This document shows, piece by piece, positions 44,338 through 53,212 of a stretch of DNA of 64,000 bases. Numbering within the stretch: the first letter of the stretch is position 1; each line of letters starts with the position of its first letter. A model generated the notes under the pieces. The model was not told where the DNA came from, ran no database searches, and saw nothing but the letters and a program-made list of their open reading frames with translations. This stretch comes from an uncultured Flavobacteriaceae bacterium (GTDB lineage: Bacteria; Bacteroidota; Bacteroidia; Flavobacteriales; Flavobacteriaceae). The stretch covers positions 248,001-312,000 of the forward strand of contig CAJIYJ010000003.1 of assembly GCA_905181625.1 (NCBI GenBank), in the 5' to 3' direction. Position numbers and translations under genes: made by a program.

Positions 44338-45333
44338 ATGATTGATAATAAATTTGTAAAATTAATGAAACGTCCTTCTGGATTTCCTTCCAAGGACACA
44401 TGGTCACATGATAATGAACAGGTTAAGGCTGTAAAAGACGGAGAGATTTTAATTAAAAATTTATATGTTTCATTAGATCCTGCAATGAGGGGATGGTTAA
44501 ATGAAACTAGATCTTATATTCCTCCAGTAAAAATTGGAGAAGTTATGAGAGCTGGAACTATAGGAGAAGTGATTGAGTCTAAAAATTCAAAATTTAAAAA
44601 AGGTGATATTCTCTCTGGTTGGGGTGGTGTTCAACAATATTCTATTTCTGATGGAAAGGGATATTTCAAGGTTAATCCAACTCAAATTCCATTACAAACT
44701 TATATAGGAACTTTGGGAATGCCAGGAATGACAGCATACTTTGGAATTCTTGAAGTTGGAAAAATTAAAGAAGGTGATACCGTTTTGGTTTCTGCAGCAG
44801 CTGGTGCAGTTGGAAGTATCGTAGGCCAAATTGCTAAGATAAAGGGATGTAAAGTTATTGGAATAGCAGGTGGTAAGGAAAAGTGTGATTATGTAATAAA
44901 GGAATTAGGTTTTGATGGATGTATAGATTATAAAAATGAAAGTGTAAAAAGAGGAATTAAGAGAGAATGTCCTGATGGAATAGATGTTTATTTTGATAAT
45001 GTTGGAGGTGAAATTTTAGATTCAGCTTTAGTATTTTTAAGAATGGGAGCCAGAATTGTTATTTGTGGAGCAATTTCTCAATACAATGAAATGTCAGCAA
45101 AAGGACCTGATAATTATTTATCACTTCTTGTTAATAGAGCGACTATGAAGGGTATGGTTGTTTTTGATTATGCTAATAAATACCCATTAGCTACTAAGGA
45201 AATGACTCAATGGATTATTGATGGAAGTTTGAAATCTAAAGAAGATATACATGATGGGATAGAAAATTTTTATGAAATTTTTAAAAAGTTATTTAACGGA
45301 GAAAAAAAAGGTAAATTAATATTAAAATTATAA
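44338..45333 (+). CDS. NADP-dependent MDR oxidoreductase (curA/leukotriene-B4 reductase-like)
   Basis: 331-residue medium-chain dehydrogenase/reductase without zinc ligands. Motifs are [65 protein letters not shown] and [11 protein letters not shown]. Family members reduce the C=C of alpha,beta-unsaturated ketones using NADPH. It lies 2 bp upstream of a thiolase gene. It probably saturates an enone intermediate. Confidence 0.87.
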   Translation: MIDNKFVKLMKRPSGFPSKDTWSHDNEQVKAVKDGEILIKNLYVSLDPAMRGWLNETRSYIPPVKIGEVMRAGTIGEVIESKNSKFKKGDILSGWGGVQQYSISDGKGYFKVNPTQIPLQTYIGTLGMPGMTAYFGILEVGKIKEGDTVLVSAAAGAVGSIVGQIAKIKGCKVIGIAGGKEKCDYVIKELGFDGCIDYKNESVKRGIKRECPDGIDVYFDNVGGEILDSALVFLRMGARIVICGAISQYNEMSAKGPDNYLSLLVNRATMKGMVVFDYANKYPLATKEMTQWIIDGSLKSKEDIHDGIENFYEIFKKLFNGEKKGKLILKL

Positions 45334-45335
45334 AA

Positions 45336-46517
45336 ATGAGAGATGCATTAATTGTTTCAACGGCGAGAACACCATTAGGTAAATCATATAGAGGAGCGTT
45401 CAACAATACAACAGCACCAACAATGGCTGGATGGGCTATAGAAGAAGCTGTTAAAAGATCGGGAGTTGATCCTAATAAAGTTGATGATGTAATTATGGGT
45501 GCCGCTCTTCAGCAAGGAACATCTCACGGGAATATTGCTAGAAATGCAGCCTTGGCAGCAGGTCTTCCTGTTACTGTTAGTGGAATGAGTGTTGATAGAC
45601 AGTGTTCTTCAGGAATGATGGCAATTTCTACAGCAGCCAAACAGATTATCACTGATGGAATGGATATTGTAGTAGGTGGAGGGTTAGATTCTATAAGTTT
45701 AGTTCAAACGCAAAAAATGAATTTAGATAGGTATGTAGATAAAAAACTAGTGGCTAAACACAATCATATTTATATGCCTATGCTTCAAACAGCTGAAGTA
45801 GTAGCTAAAAGATATAAAATTTCTCGCGAAGATCAAGATCAGTACGCTTTAGAAAGTCAAATAAAAACAGCTAATGGTCAGGATGAAGGTAAGTTTGATG
45901 ATGAAATTATTTCTGTTACAACTTCAATGGGAATTATGGATAAAGAAACTAAAGAAGTTTCATTTATTGAAAAAACACTTTCTAAAGATGAATGTAATAG
46001 ACCTTCTACAACTATTGAAGGATTAAGATCTTTAAAACCTGTTATAAAAGGTGGATCAATTACTGCTGGTAATGCTAGTCAACTTTCAGATGGAGCCTCT
46101 GCTTGTGTATTGATGGAATCTACTATTGCAGCTAAGCATAATGTGACTCCACTTGGAATTTATAGAGGAATTGCAGTAGCGGGTTGTGAGCCAGATGAAA
46201 TGGGTATAGGTCCAATTTATGCAGTTCCTAAACTTTTAAAGCAAAATGGTCTTAAAATGAGTGATATTGGATTATGGGAGTTAAATGAAGCATTTGCGGT
46301 ACAAGTCATTTACTGTAGAGAGGTGCTAGGTATTCCAAATGAAATACTTAATGTAAACGGCGGATCTATTTCAATAGGTCATCCTTATGGAATGAGTGGT
46401 TCTAGAATGGTTGCTCATGCACTTATTGAAGGCAAACGAAGAGGAGCAAAATATGTTGTTTCTACGATGTGTGTTGGAGGTGGAATGGGTGCTGCAGGTT
46501 TATTTGAGGTTGTATAA
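45336..46517 (+). CDS. Acetyl-CoA C-acyltransferase (thiolase)
   Basis: 393 residues: nucleophile Cys90 in [40 protein letters not shown] and the C-terminal catalytic Cys in [13 protein letters not shown]. The YGMSG variant and C-terminal VGGG place it in a degradative thiolase group distinct from the thiolase at 26232, so the island has two thiolases probably specific for different 3-ketoacyl-CoAs. It is followed by a gene relic. Confidence 0.88.
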   Translation: MRDALIVSTARTPLGKSYRGAFNNTTAPTMAGWAIEEAVKRSGVDPNKVDDVIMGAALQQGTSHGNIARNAALAAGLPVTVSGMSVDRQCSSGMMAISTAAKQIITDGMDIVVGGGLDSISLVQTQKMNLDRYVDKKLVAKHNHIYMPMLQTAEVVAKRYKISREDQDQYALESQIKTANGQDEGKFDDEIISVTTSMGIMDKETKEVSFIEKTLSKDECNRPSTTIEGLRSLKPVIKGGSITAGNASQLSDGASACVLMESTIAAKHNVTPLGIYRGIAVAGCEPDEMGIGPIYAVPKLLKQNGLKMSDIGLWELNEAFAVQVIYCREVLGIPNEILNVNGGSISIGHPYGMSGSRMVAHALIEGKRRGAKYVVSTMCVGGGMGAAGLFEVV

Positions 46518-46528
46518 TAATTAATTAA

Positions 46529-46774
46529 AATGTTTAAAAAAATAACTATTTATTCAACATTATTTTGAGACTGCCTAAATCACTTAGACATGCAAAAGAA
46601 AATAAACCTTACGGATTTATATTAGGATTTAATAAAAAAGAAGAAGTAGTTTATAATTTACAAGATTCATCTGGAAAATCAGGATTTTACACTTCAGCTA
46701 TTGAATTCAATGACCAACTTTTTTTAGTTTCAAATGTTTCTAATGAAATTAATGTATATAATCTAGATAAGTGA
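46529..46774 (+). pseudogene. Relic of a strictosidine synthase/SMP-30-like beta-propeller gene
   Basis: A frame open from 46529 ends at 46772-46774 and reads LRLPKSLRHAKENKPYGFILGFNKKEEVVYNLQDSSGK...TSAIEFNDQLFLVSNVSNEINVYNLDK. That is the C-terminal end of strictosidine-synthase/APMAP-like propellers (LPK..RP...PYGFVL...G...NLQDPSG...TS..E..G.LY.GS). The full proteins are about 350-400 residues. An ATG in another frame at 46530 gives MFKKITIYSTLF and a stop, which looks like the remaining original N-terminus. An internal deletion is the simplest explanation. Confidence 0.65.
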
Positions 46775-46787
46775 TACTTTTTTTTTA

Positions 46788-46809
46788 AATTAGTATCGAA
46801 ATACTAATT
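46788..46809. promoter_or_regulatory. TetR-type operator, copy 5 (perfect palindrome)
   Basis: AATTAGTAT, spacer CGAA, ATACTAATT: perfect 9-bp arms, as in copy 2. It lies 34 bp upstream of the SDR start at 46844, at the head of the five-gene plus-strand operon that ends at 51221. Confidence 0.78.
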
Positions 46810-46843
46810 AACTGAATTAGGTTTAATAAATAAAAATAAAATC

Positions 46844-47584
46844 ATGAAAAGATTAGAAGGCCAAGTTGCAATTGTTACTGGAGGAGCTCGTGGAATTGGT
46901 AAAGGAATATGTGAGGTGTTTTGTAGAGAAGGTGCTACAGTTGCTCTTTGGGATGTTCTTGACGGAAGCGAAACAGTAAATGAAATTTCAAATAATGGTG
47001 GTAAAATATTTTATCAAAAAGTTGATGTAACATCTCAAGAGTCTGTAGATAAAGCCATTGCAGAAATCATCAAAGAGCATGGGAAAATTGAAATTTTAAT
47101 TAATAATGCAGGAATTATAAGAGACAAATCATTTTTAAAAATGTCTGAAGAAGAATGGGATTCAGTTATTAACGTAAACCTTAAATCTCTTTTTGTGGTA
47201 ACTAAATCAGTAGTTCCACATATGAAAGCAAATAGTTATGGAAGAATTGTTTCTGCTTCCTCAATAAACGGAACTGCTGGAGCTTTTGGTCAAACAAATT
47301 ATTGTGCTACAAAAGCAGGGATTTCTGGATTTACAAGAGCACTTTGTAAAGAAGTGGGTAAATATGGTATTACAGCTAATGCTGTAGCGCCTGGGTTTGT
47401 GAAATCAGTTATGTCAGACAGTATGCCTGATGAAGTAATTCAAGCTGGTGTAAGAATGATCCCAGTAGGTAGGATAGGTACACCTGAGGATATGGGACAT
47501 GCTTATCTTTTCTTAGCGTCTAAAGAATCAGGGTTTGTTAGTGGAATAACTCTACACGCAAATGGAGGGGCTATGCCTATGTAA
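46844..47584 (+). CDS. SDR, FabG/3-hydroxyacyl-CoA dehydrogenase type
   Basis: 246 residues: TGGARGIG (12-19), NNAG (87-90), SASSINGTAG (137-146) and YCATK (Tyr153, Lys157). The overall sequence is FabG-like, with ANGGAMPM at the C-terminus. Asp after beta2 (LWDVLD) suggests NAD(H) use, fitting oxidation of a 3-hydroxyacyl-CoA. It heads an operon with a MaoC hydratase, a crotonase and an ACAD pair, a nearly complete beta-oxidation set. Confidence 0.89.
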   Translation: MKRLEGQVAIVTGGARGIGKGICEVFCREGATVALWDVLDGSETVNEISNNGGKIFYQKVDVTSQESVDKAIAEIIKEHGKIEILINNAGIIRDKSFLKMSEEEWDSVINVNLKSLFVVTKSVVPHMKANSYGRIVSASSINGTAGAFGQTNYCATKAGISGFTRALCKEVGKYGITANAVAPGFVKSVMSDSMPDEVIQAGVRMIPVGRIGTPEDMGHAYLFLASKESGFVSGITLHANGGAMPM

Positions 47585-47603
47585 AATTTAAATACTTAAA
47601 TAA

Positions 47604-48080
47604 ATGGAAAATAAAGAAGCTTATAAAACTCATTTTAAAAATTTAGAAGAAATGAGTAAGAGTGTTGGAAAAGAATTAGGAGTTTCAAATTGGATCGAAA
47701 TTTCACAAGAGAAAATAGACTTGTTTGCAAAAGTAACTGAAGATGAACAGTGGATTCATATTGATAAAGATAAGTCTAAAAAACATTCTCCTTATAAAAC
47801 TACAATAGCTCATGGTTTTATGATTTTATCTCTAGCATCAAGATTTTCATACGACACACTTACTATAGAAAGTGTTAAAATGGGAGTTAATTACGGTTTA
47901 GATCGAGTTCGATTTACTAGTGCAACTCCATCTGGAGGCAAAGTAAGAGGAAGAGTTTCTTTGTTAGAATTCGAGATAAAAACAGGTGGCGCTAAGTATA
48001 AATTAGGAATCACAGTAGAACTTGAAGGTCAAGAAAAACCAGTTTGCGTTGCTGAAACTTTAGCAATTGCTTACGAATAA
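47604..48080 (+). CDS. MaoC-like (R)-specific enoyl-CoA hydratase
   Basis: 158-residue hot-dog fold. The hydratase 2 motif is present: FAKVTEDEQWIHIDKDKS, followed by TTIAHGFMILSL, with Asp and His as catalytic pair. It hydrates a 2-enoyl-CoA to an (R)-3-hydroxyacyl-CoA. Gaps of 19 and 9 bp to the neighbours put it in the operon. Confidence 0.88.
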   Translation: MENKEAYKTHFKNLEEMSKSVGKELGVSNWIEISQEKIDLFAKVTEDEQWIHIDKDKSKKHSPYKTTIAHGFMILSLASRFSYDTLTIESVKMGVNYGLDRVRFTSATPSGGKVRGRVSLLEFEIKTGGAKYKLGITVELEGQEKPVCVAETLAIAYE

Positions 48081-48089
48081 AATTTTTAT

Positions 48090-48869
48090 ATGGATAAAGC
48101 AGTATTAGTTGAAATAGAAGGTAGTGTAGCTATAATTACCTTAAATAGACCAGAGAGATATAATGCAGTTAATCAAGATTTGCTTGATGGCTTTAATGAG
48201 TCTTTCTCAATAGTTGAAAATGACGATAGTGTTAGAGCGGTAATTTTAACAGGAAAAGGAAAAGGTTTTTGTGCTGGAGCAGATATGTCAACTTTTGGAC
48301 TTATTACACCTGAACAGAGCCGAGATTATATAATTGAAAAATATAAACCTTTAATGAAACGTTTTTTAGCATTAAAGAAACCAATTATTGGTGCAATAAA
48401 TGGGTCAGCTGCTGGAGTTGGTGCAGCTTTTGCTCTTGCTTGTGATTTTAGAGTAATGAGTAAAGAAAGTTCAATTCTTTACGCATTTATAAACATTGGT
48501 TTAGGCCCTGATGGAGGGGCAAGTTGGTTGCTTTCCAGACAAGTAGGGTATAGTAAAGCTTTAGAAATTGCCTCGAACGGAAAAAAAGTTTTAGGAGAAG
48601 AATGCTTGAGCTTAGGCTTGACAAATAAATTAGTTGATAGTTCGGAAATTTTAAATAGTGCAAAAAAATGGGCAGTTGAACTTTCTGAAAAAGCTACTGT
48701 TGCTATAGGAATTACAAAACAAGATATGATCTTTTCTTTAGATAATAATTTATACGATACTATTGAATTTGAAGCGAAAGAGCAAGTAGCTGCATTTTAT
48801 AGTCACGACCTTAAAGAGGGGGTTAATGCATTTTTAGAAAAAAGAAAAGCAAAGTTTACAGGAAAATAA
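48090..48869 (+). CDS. Enoyl-CoA hydratase/isomerase, PaaG-like
   Basis: 259-residue crotonase-fold protein: ITLNRPERYNAVNQDLLDGF, FCAGADMS, AINGSAAGVGAAFALACDFRV and FINIGLGPDGGASWLLSRQVG. The GLGPDGG segment with Asp rather than two Glu is characteristic of PaaG-type isomerases (2,3- to 3,4-dehydroacyl-CoA). It may shift a double bond or open an oxepin or epoxide in a cyclic intermediate. Confidence 0.86.
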   Translation: MDKAVLVEIEGSVAIITLNRPERYNAVNQDLLDGFNESFSIVENDDSVRAVILTGKGKGFCAGADMSTFGLITPEQSRDYIIEKYKPLMKRFLALKKPIIGAINGSAAGVGAAFALACDFRVMSKESSILYAFINIGLGPDGGASWLLSRQVGYSKALEIASNGKKVLGEECLSLGLTNKLVDSSEILNSAKKWAVELSEKATVAIGITKQDMIFSLDNNLYDTIEFEAKEQVAAFYSHDLKEGVNAFLEKRKAKFTGK

Positions 48870-48896
48870 AAAACAAGTTTAAATAGAATATAGAGA

Positions 48897-50090
48897 ATGG
48901 AAACACAAGTAAAAGTAGATCTAACTAGCTTTAGAATGGAAACCAGAAAATGGTTAGAAGAAAACTGTCCTGATAGCATGAGAGAAAAACTTACAGATCC
49001 TAATCAAGTGTATTGGGGCGGAAGAAAAGGGGAGTTTGATAATAAAGATCAAAAAATTTGGTTTGAAAAAATGCATGAAAAAAAGTGGATTGTTCCATAT
49101 TGGGAATCAAAATATGGAGGAGGAGGATTAACACCTGAACAGAATAATGTTTTAAACCAAGAAATGGGAAGGTTAGGATGTAGAAAACCTCACATTAATT
49201 TTGGTATTACTATGCTTGGACCAGCCATGTTGAAGTTTGCTAGTGAAGAACAAAAACGACATTATTTACCTCAAATTTCTGAAGCCAAAATAAGATGGGT
49301 TCAAGGTTATAGTGAACCAAATGCTGGTAGTGATTTAGCTAACTTGCAAACTAAGGCAATAGACAAGGGAGATCATTTCTTAGTTACAGGTTCTAAAGTA
49401 TGGACTTCATTTGGAGATAAAGGAGATTGGATTTTTTGTTTAGTTAGAACAGATTCTAGTTCAAAGCACAACGGAGTTAGTTTTCTTTTAATTGATATGG
49501 CTTCTAAGGGAGTTACGACAAGACCAATTAAGCTTATAAGTGGAAATTCTCCTTTTACAGAGACATTTTTTGATTCTGTAAAAGTTCCTAAAGAAAATTT
49601 AGTGGGAACACTTAATGAAGGTTGGACTATAGCTAAATACTTATTGACTCATGAACGTCAAATGATTGGAGGAATAGGTGATACTGATAAAAAGGAATAT
49701 CTAAGAGATGAAGCTATTAAAGTTTTGGGAAAAAATAACGATATTTTGTCAGATACTATTTTAAGATCTAAAATAGCTGAACTGGAAATGAATCAAGAAA
49801 TATTTGATTTAACTATTCAAAGAACTATGGATGAACATAAAGCAGGTAACAATTCTGGAGCAGCGTCTTCTTTTTTTAAATATTATGGTACAGAATTAAG
49901 CATTCAGAGTGAAGAATTGAGACTAAGTGTAAATGGTTTCAATGCAAGTGAATGGACTAGTAAAGAATCAAATAATGGGATGCAAGCTAGATACTTTTGT
50001 AGAACTAAAGGTCATTCTATTGAAGGAGGAACCCACGAAGTTCAATTAAATATCATTGCAAAAAGAATCTTAGGTTTACCCTCAAAATAA
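48897..50090 (+). CDS. Acyl-CoA dehydrogenase, catalytic member of a pair
   Basis: 397 residues: QGYSEPNAGSDLANLQTKA, VTGSKVWTSFGDKGDWIFCLVRT, and the C-terminal SIEGGTHEVQLNIIAKRILGLP with Glu376 as the catalytic base. It is followed after 6 bp by a second ACAD that lacks the base. This resembles the alpha2beta2 ACADs of steroid side-chain degradation (for example FadE28-FadE29), in which one subunit supplies the base. It likely dehydrogenates a bulky or branched acyl-CoA. Confidence 0.87.
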   Translation: METQVKVDLTSFRMETRKWLEENCPDSMREKLTDPNQVYWGGRKGEFDNKDQKIWFEKMHEKKWIVPYWESKYGGGGLTPEQNNVLNQEMGRLGCRKPHINFGITMLGPAMLKFASEEQKRHYLPQISEAKIRWVQGYSEPNAGSDLANLQTKAIDKGDHFLVTGSKVWTSFGDKGDWIFCLVRTDSSSKHNGVSFLLIDMASKGVTTRPIKLISGNSPFTETFFDSVKVPKENLVGTLNEGWTIAKYLLTHERQMIGGIGDTDKKEYLRDEAIKVLGKNNDILSDTILRSKIAELEMNQEIFDLTIQRTMDEHKAGNNSGAASSFFKYYGTELSIQSEELRLSVNGFNASEWTSKESNNGMQARYFCRTKGHSIEGGTHEVQLNIIAKRILGLPSK

Positions 50091-50096
50091 AATATA

Positions 50097-51221
50097 ATGG
50101 CACTAATAATAAATGAAGAGCAGCAAATGCTCAAAACATCAACTAAAGAATTCTTAGATTTAAAATCTCCTCTTTCGAGTTTAAGAGATTTGAGAGATAA
50201 TAGCTACAAAACATACGATAAGGAGTTGTGGATGGAGATGGTTGAGATGGGGTGGACTGCATTGACAATACCAGAAAAATATAATGGATTAAATTTTGGA
50301 TATGTTGGTTTAGGTCAATTGTTAGAGGAAATGGGCAGAAAATTAACCCTTTCTCCTATAGTGTCTACTGTTTTACTATCTTCTACATTAATATCACTTT
50401 CTAAAAATGAGATTTTAAAAGCAAAGTTATTTCAAGAGATAATGAATGGAAGTAAATTAGTTTCAGTTGCTCATGAAGAAGGAGTTCATCACAACCCCAA
50501 TATGTTAAATTCTTTACTTTCTAAGAAAGGAGAAAGGTATGTTTTAAATGGTAACAAGAATTTTGTAATTGATGGTAGTTTATCAGATTATCTTATTGTG
50601 TCATCAAAAGATGAATCTGGATCAAACACTATGTTGGTTTTAGTAGATTCAAAATCTGATGGAATATCATTTAACAATAAAGTTCATATGGATTCAAGAA
50701 CATACTCTGATATATCTTTTAATAATGTTAAAGTAGAAGAATCAAGTTTTCTTTCTCAAGGTAATGATGGTAATTCTATTTTAGAAAAAACCTTTGATAT
50801 TGCAAGAGTGGGCTTAGCTGCAGAAATGCTAGGAAGTATTCAAGAGGCTTTTGAAATGACAATGAATTACTTAAAAGAAAGGGAACAGTTCGGAGTTAAG
50901 ATAGGCTCTTTTCAAGCGCTTCAACACCGATCTGCCATCATGTTTGGTGAGATTGAATTGTGTAAGTCTATTGTTTTAAAATCGTTGCAAGCTATTGATT
51001 CTGATGATTCTAATCTTCCGAAACTGGCTAGTTTAGCAAAAGCCAAATTAGGAATGACTTTTAAACTTGTAAGTAATGAAGCTGTTCAAATGCATGGAGG
51101 AATAGGCGTAACTGACGATGCAGATATTGGATTTTTCCTTAAAAGAGCAAGAGTTATTCAAAGAACTTTAGGAGATTCTAACTATCATTTAGACAGATTA
51201 GCGAAGATGAACAATTATTAA
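50097..51221 (+). CDS. Acyl-CoA dehydrogenase, base-less member of a pair
   Basis: 374 residues. The ACAD fold is recognisable from NEEQQMLKTSTKEFLD, VLNGNKNFVIDGSLSDYLIVSS, REQFGVKIGSFQALQHRSAIMFGEIE and MHGGIGVTDDADIGFFLKRA. The C-terminal catalytic motif reads RTLGDSNYHLDRLA (LGD at 358-360), with no Glu at the usual site. It probably forms a heteromer with the preceding ACAD and supplies part of the FAD or acyl pocket. Its stop is 3 bp from the opposite-strand DUF1338 gene end, marking the right border of the island. Confidence 0.86.
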   Translation: MALIINEEQQMLKTSTKEFLDLKSPLSSLRDLRDNSYKTYDKELWMEMVEMGWTALTIPEKYNGLNFGYVGLGQLLEEMGRKLTLSPIVSTVLLSSTLISLSKNEILKAKLFQEIMNGSKLVSVAHEEGVHHNPNMLNSLLSKKGERYVLNGNKNFVIDGSLSDYLIVSSKDESGSNTMLVLVDSKSDGISFNNKVHMDSRTYSDISFNNVKVEESSFLSQGNDGNSILEKTFDIARVGLAAEMLGSIQEAFEMTMNYLKEREQFGVKIGSFQALQHRSAIMFGEIELCKSIVLKSLQAIDSDDSNLPKLASLAKAKLGMTFKLVSNEAVQMHGGIGVTDDADIGFFLKRARVIQRTLGDSNYHLDRLAKMNNY

Positions 51222-51224
51222 GAA

Positions 51225-52121
51225 TTATTTTTCTATTTGTTTTATATAGGTGCTCTCAAATATTTTGTCAGCGTTGGAAGTTTCAAATCCATCTCTTCTA
51301 TGTATGGGTTTAATTTTACTAACATTACTGTACTTAGGAAGTATTCTTCTTTCAGCAAACTCAACATAACTTCCTGAGATTAAAGAACTACCCTCTGTAA
51401 AACTAGCTTTAACTTTATTAGCTACTGAACTACTTTGAAGTAATAACCCATCTTTACTTTCTTTGATTACACCTCCAGAGTCATTGAGTTTTATACCAAT
51501 TTTTGTTACAAAAGCATTAAACTTTTCTAATGTATTATATTGATCAATAAGTTCATGTACACTGATCGTGTAATGGTTTAAGTAGTATCTGTTATAAATG
51601 ACCCAAGATCCATATTCTGTTTCCTTTAATAAGTCGTTAAAATCATTTAAGGATGGCAAACTCCAAAGAGGGTTACTTAAAAAATTTATTACTTCATTTG
51701 CATTACTTAAGTCTAATTTATCAACTGGGTCTTCAGTTACTTGATCTGTATATTTAGATATAATCCTTCTTGAGTTTTCACTCAAATCGTTAACTTTTAG
51801 TTCGCTTATGAAAATTCTTGGCATATTTTCATCTGAATGTGAATACCAAAAGGCATTTAATTTTTTAGTTTTAAATGAATAAAAATCTTTTTTCACATAA
51901 CCATGGTGAAGAAATATTTTTTCTAAAGATTGAATTCCAAGAAACTCTACTCCCATAGTTCTAAATGCAATATGATCATTAACTATCTCAGATTGATTAG
52001 AAATTATATTGCTTTCAATTAAAGCACTAGTTATTTTTTTTACATCAGGAACTCTGTCAGAGTAGGTGTCAAACAATGATTCTAAAATAATATTTATTGT
52101 TTTTTTATCTTTAAATCTCAT
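51225..52121 (-). CDS. hglS: DUF1338 protein, 2-oxoadipate dioxygenase/decarboxylase (HglS-like)
   Basis: 298 residues. The metal-centre region shows NDHIAFRT (His50), LNHYTISVHEL (His183) and GSYVEFAERRILP (Glu254 or Glu257), matching the two His and one Glu of HglS/YdcJ. That enzyme converts 2-oxoadipate to D-2-hydroxyglutarate in lysine catabolism. It is shorter than the Pseudomonas enzyme, as in the compact DUF1338 branch. It follows a saccharopine dehydrogenase-like gene by 9 bp, which supports a lysine route through aminoadipate and oxoadipate. Confidence 0.82.
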   Translation of the reverse strand: MRFKDKKTINIILESLFDTYSDRVPDVKKITSALIESNIISNQSEIVNDHIAFRTMGVEFLGIQSLEKIFLHHGYVKKDFYSFKTKKLNAFWYSHSDENMPRIFISELKVNDLSENSRRIISKYTDQVTEDPVDKLDLSNANEVINFLSNPLWSLPSLNDFNDLLKETEYGSWVIYNRYYLNHYTISVHELIDQYNTLEKFNAFVTKIGIKLNDSGGVIKESKDGLLLQSSSVANKVKASFTEGSSLISGSYVEFAERRILPKYSNVSKIKPIHRRDGFETSNADKIFESTYIKQIEK

Positions 52122-52130
52122 GAATTAAAT

Positions 52131-53192
52131 TTAATCTAAAAATAACTTTCCTGAATCAGTTTTTAAAAAATCTTCAAATGAAATTTCTTCTTGTTTTATA
52201 AAACCTTTATTTGAAAGTTTACCGTTATTAACCATTTCAATTACAGCAACTAAAGATGCAGCTGTTGTCCATGAAATAGCTCTCCATTTATTTCCTCCAA
52301 TTTCAATTGGATAAAATGCTTTGAAGTATTCACTTCTCGATATTTTTTCTTTTTTCCATCCCTCAACTACAGCATACACATAAACAACATCATCCTCTAC
52401 TGGAGGTTTAGCGTTACTTAATATTTCTTTTAGTTTAGGCTTGTCATTTTTTAAAATCAGCTCGTACATTAAAAACCTCATTAATTTCCCATGTCCTGGA
52501 TACCTTATGGTTTTGTAGTTTAGAGTATCAACCTTTCCTTCATAAGTGTCACACATAGTTCCTAGTCCACCAGAGGTTGCAAATGCTTCAAACTCTTGAC
52601 CTTCAATATTTATATATTCAAAACCATCTAGAGACGGAACCATTTTTTTTACACCATTTTGAATTACTTGGGCATCGTTTATATATTCATTAATAACTCC
52701 TTCAGGAGACCAAGTAAAAGAGTAGGCTAATTGCCCATTTGGATACCTTGGCAGAGCTCCAACCCTTAACTCTATATCCCTTAGTTTGTCAAACTTAACA
52801 GCTAGATTGTTACCTATTATGCCAATAAGTCCTGGAGCTAAACCACATTGAGGAGCCATTACTTTATTTGATTTGGCACTTAATTTCTTAATATATTCTG
52901 TAGTTTCTATGTCTTCGGTTAAATCAAAGTAATTTAGATCTAAATCAAAAGCTAGTTTGGCTATATTTTTATTTAAAAAGAATGGCAGAGCTGATACGAC
53001 CGTATCATACTTTTTAAATATTTTTTTTAATTTCCCACCATCACTTACATCAGATTCAATCACTTCAAATGGAAGTTTAAAATCATAATGAGGTTTATTT
53101 TGATCTAATCCCGTAACGTTAAAGTTTTTACTAAGTAATACACCAACTAATGTTCCGACTTTTCCTAATCCAAGTACAAGTATGTTTTTCAT
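52131..53192 (-). CDS. Saccharopine dehydrogenase family protein (LYS9-like)
   Basis: About 353 residues from the ATG at 53192; an upstream in-frame start six codons earlier is less likely, as it would precede the Rossmann strand MKNILVLGLGKVG. It has the N-terminal NAD(P) fold, VSALPFF, a central FDLTEDIETTEYI, and APQCGLAPGLIGIIGNNLA typical of saccharopine dehydrogenases. It acts in lysine degradation together with the neighbouring DUF1338 enzyme. A perfect 20-bp palindrome lies 20 bp upstream. Confidence 0.85.
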   Translation of the reverse strand: MKNILVLGLGKVGTLVGVLLSKNFNVTGLDQNKPHYDFKLPFEVIESDVSDGGKLKKIFKKYDTVVSALPFFLNKNIAKLAFDLDLNYFDLTEDIETTEYIKKLSAKSNKVMAPQCGLAPGLIGIIGNNLAVKFDKLRDIELRVGALPRYPNGQLAYSFTWSPEGVINEYINDAQVIQNGVKKMVPSLDGFEYINIEGQEFEAFATSGGLGTMCDTYEGKVDTLNYKTIRYPGHGKLMRFLMYELILKNDKPKLKEILSNAKPPVEDDVVYVYAVVEGWKKEKISRSEYFKAFYPIEIGGNKWRAISWTTAASLVAVIEMVNNGKLSNKGFIKQEEISFEDFLKTDSGKLFLD

Positions 53193-53212
53193 ATATAACA
53201 AATTAAACAAAT

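Noticed and set aside
6877-51221. Complete steroid degradation pathway
   Set aside because: No 3-ketosteroid dehydrogenase, 9-alpha-hydroxylase or extradiol dioxygenase is recognisable in the window, so only a general hydrophobic or isoprenoid substrate can be suggested.
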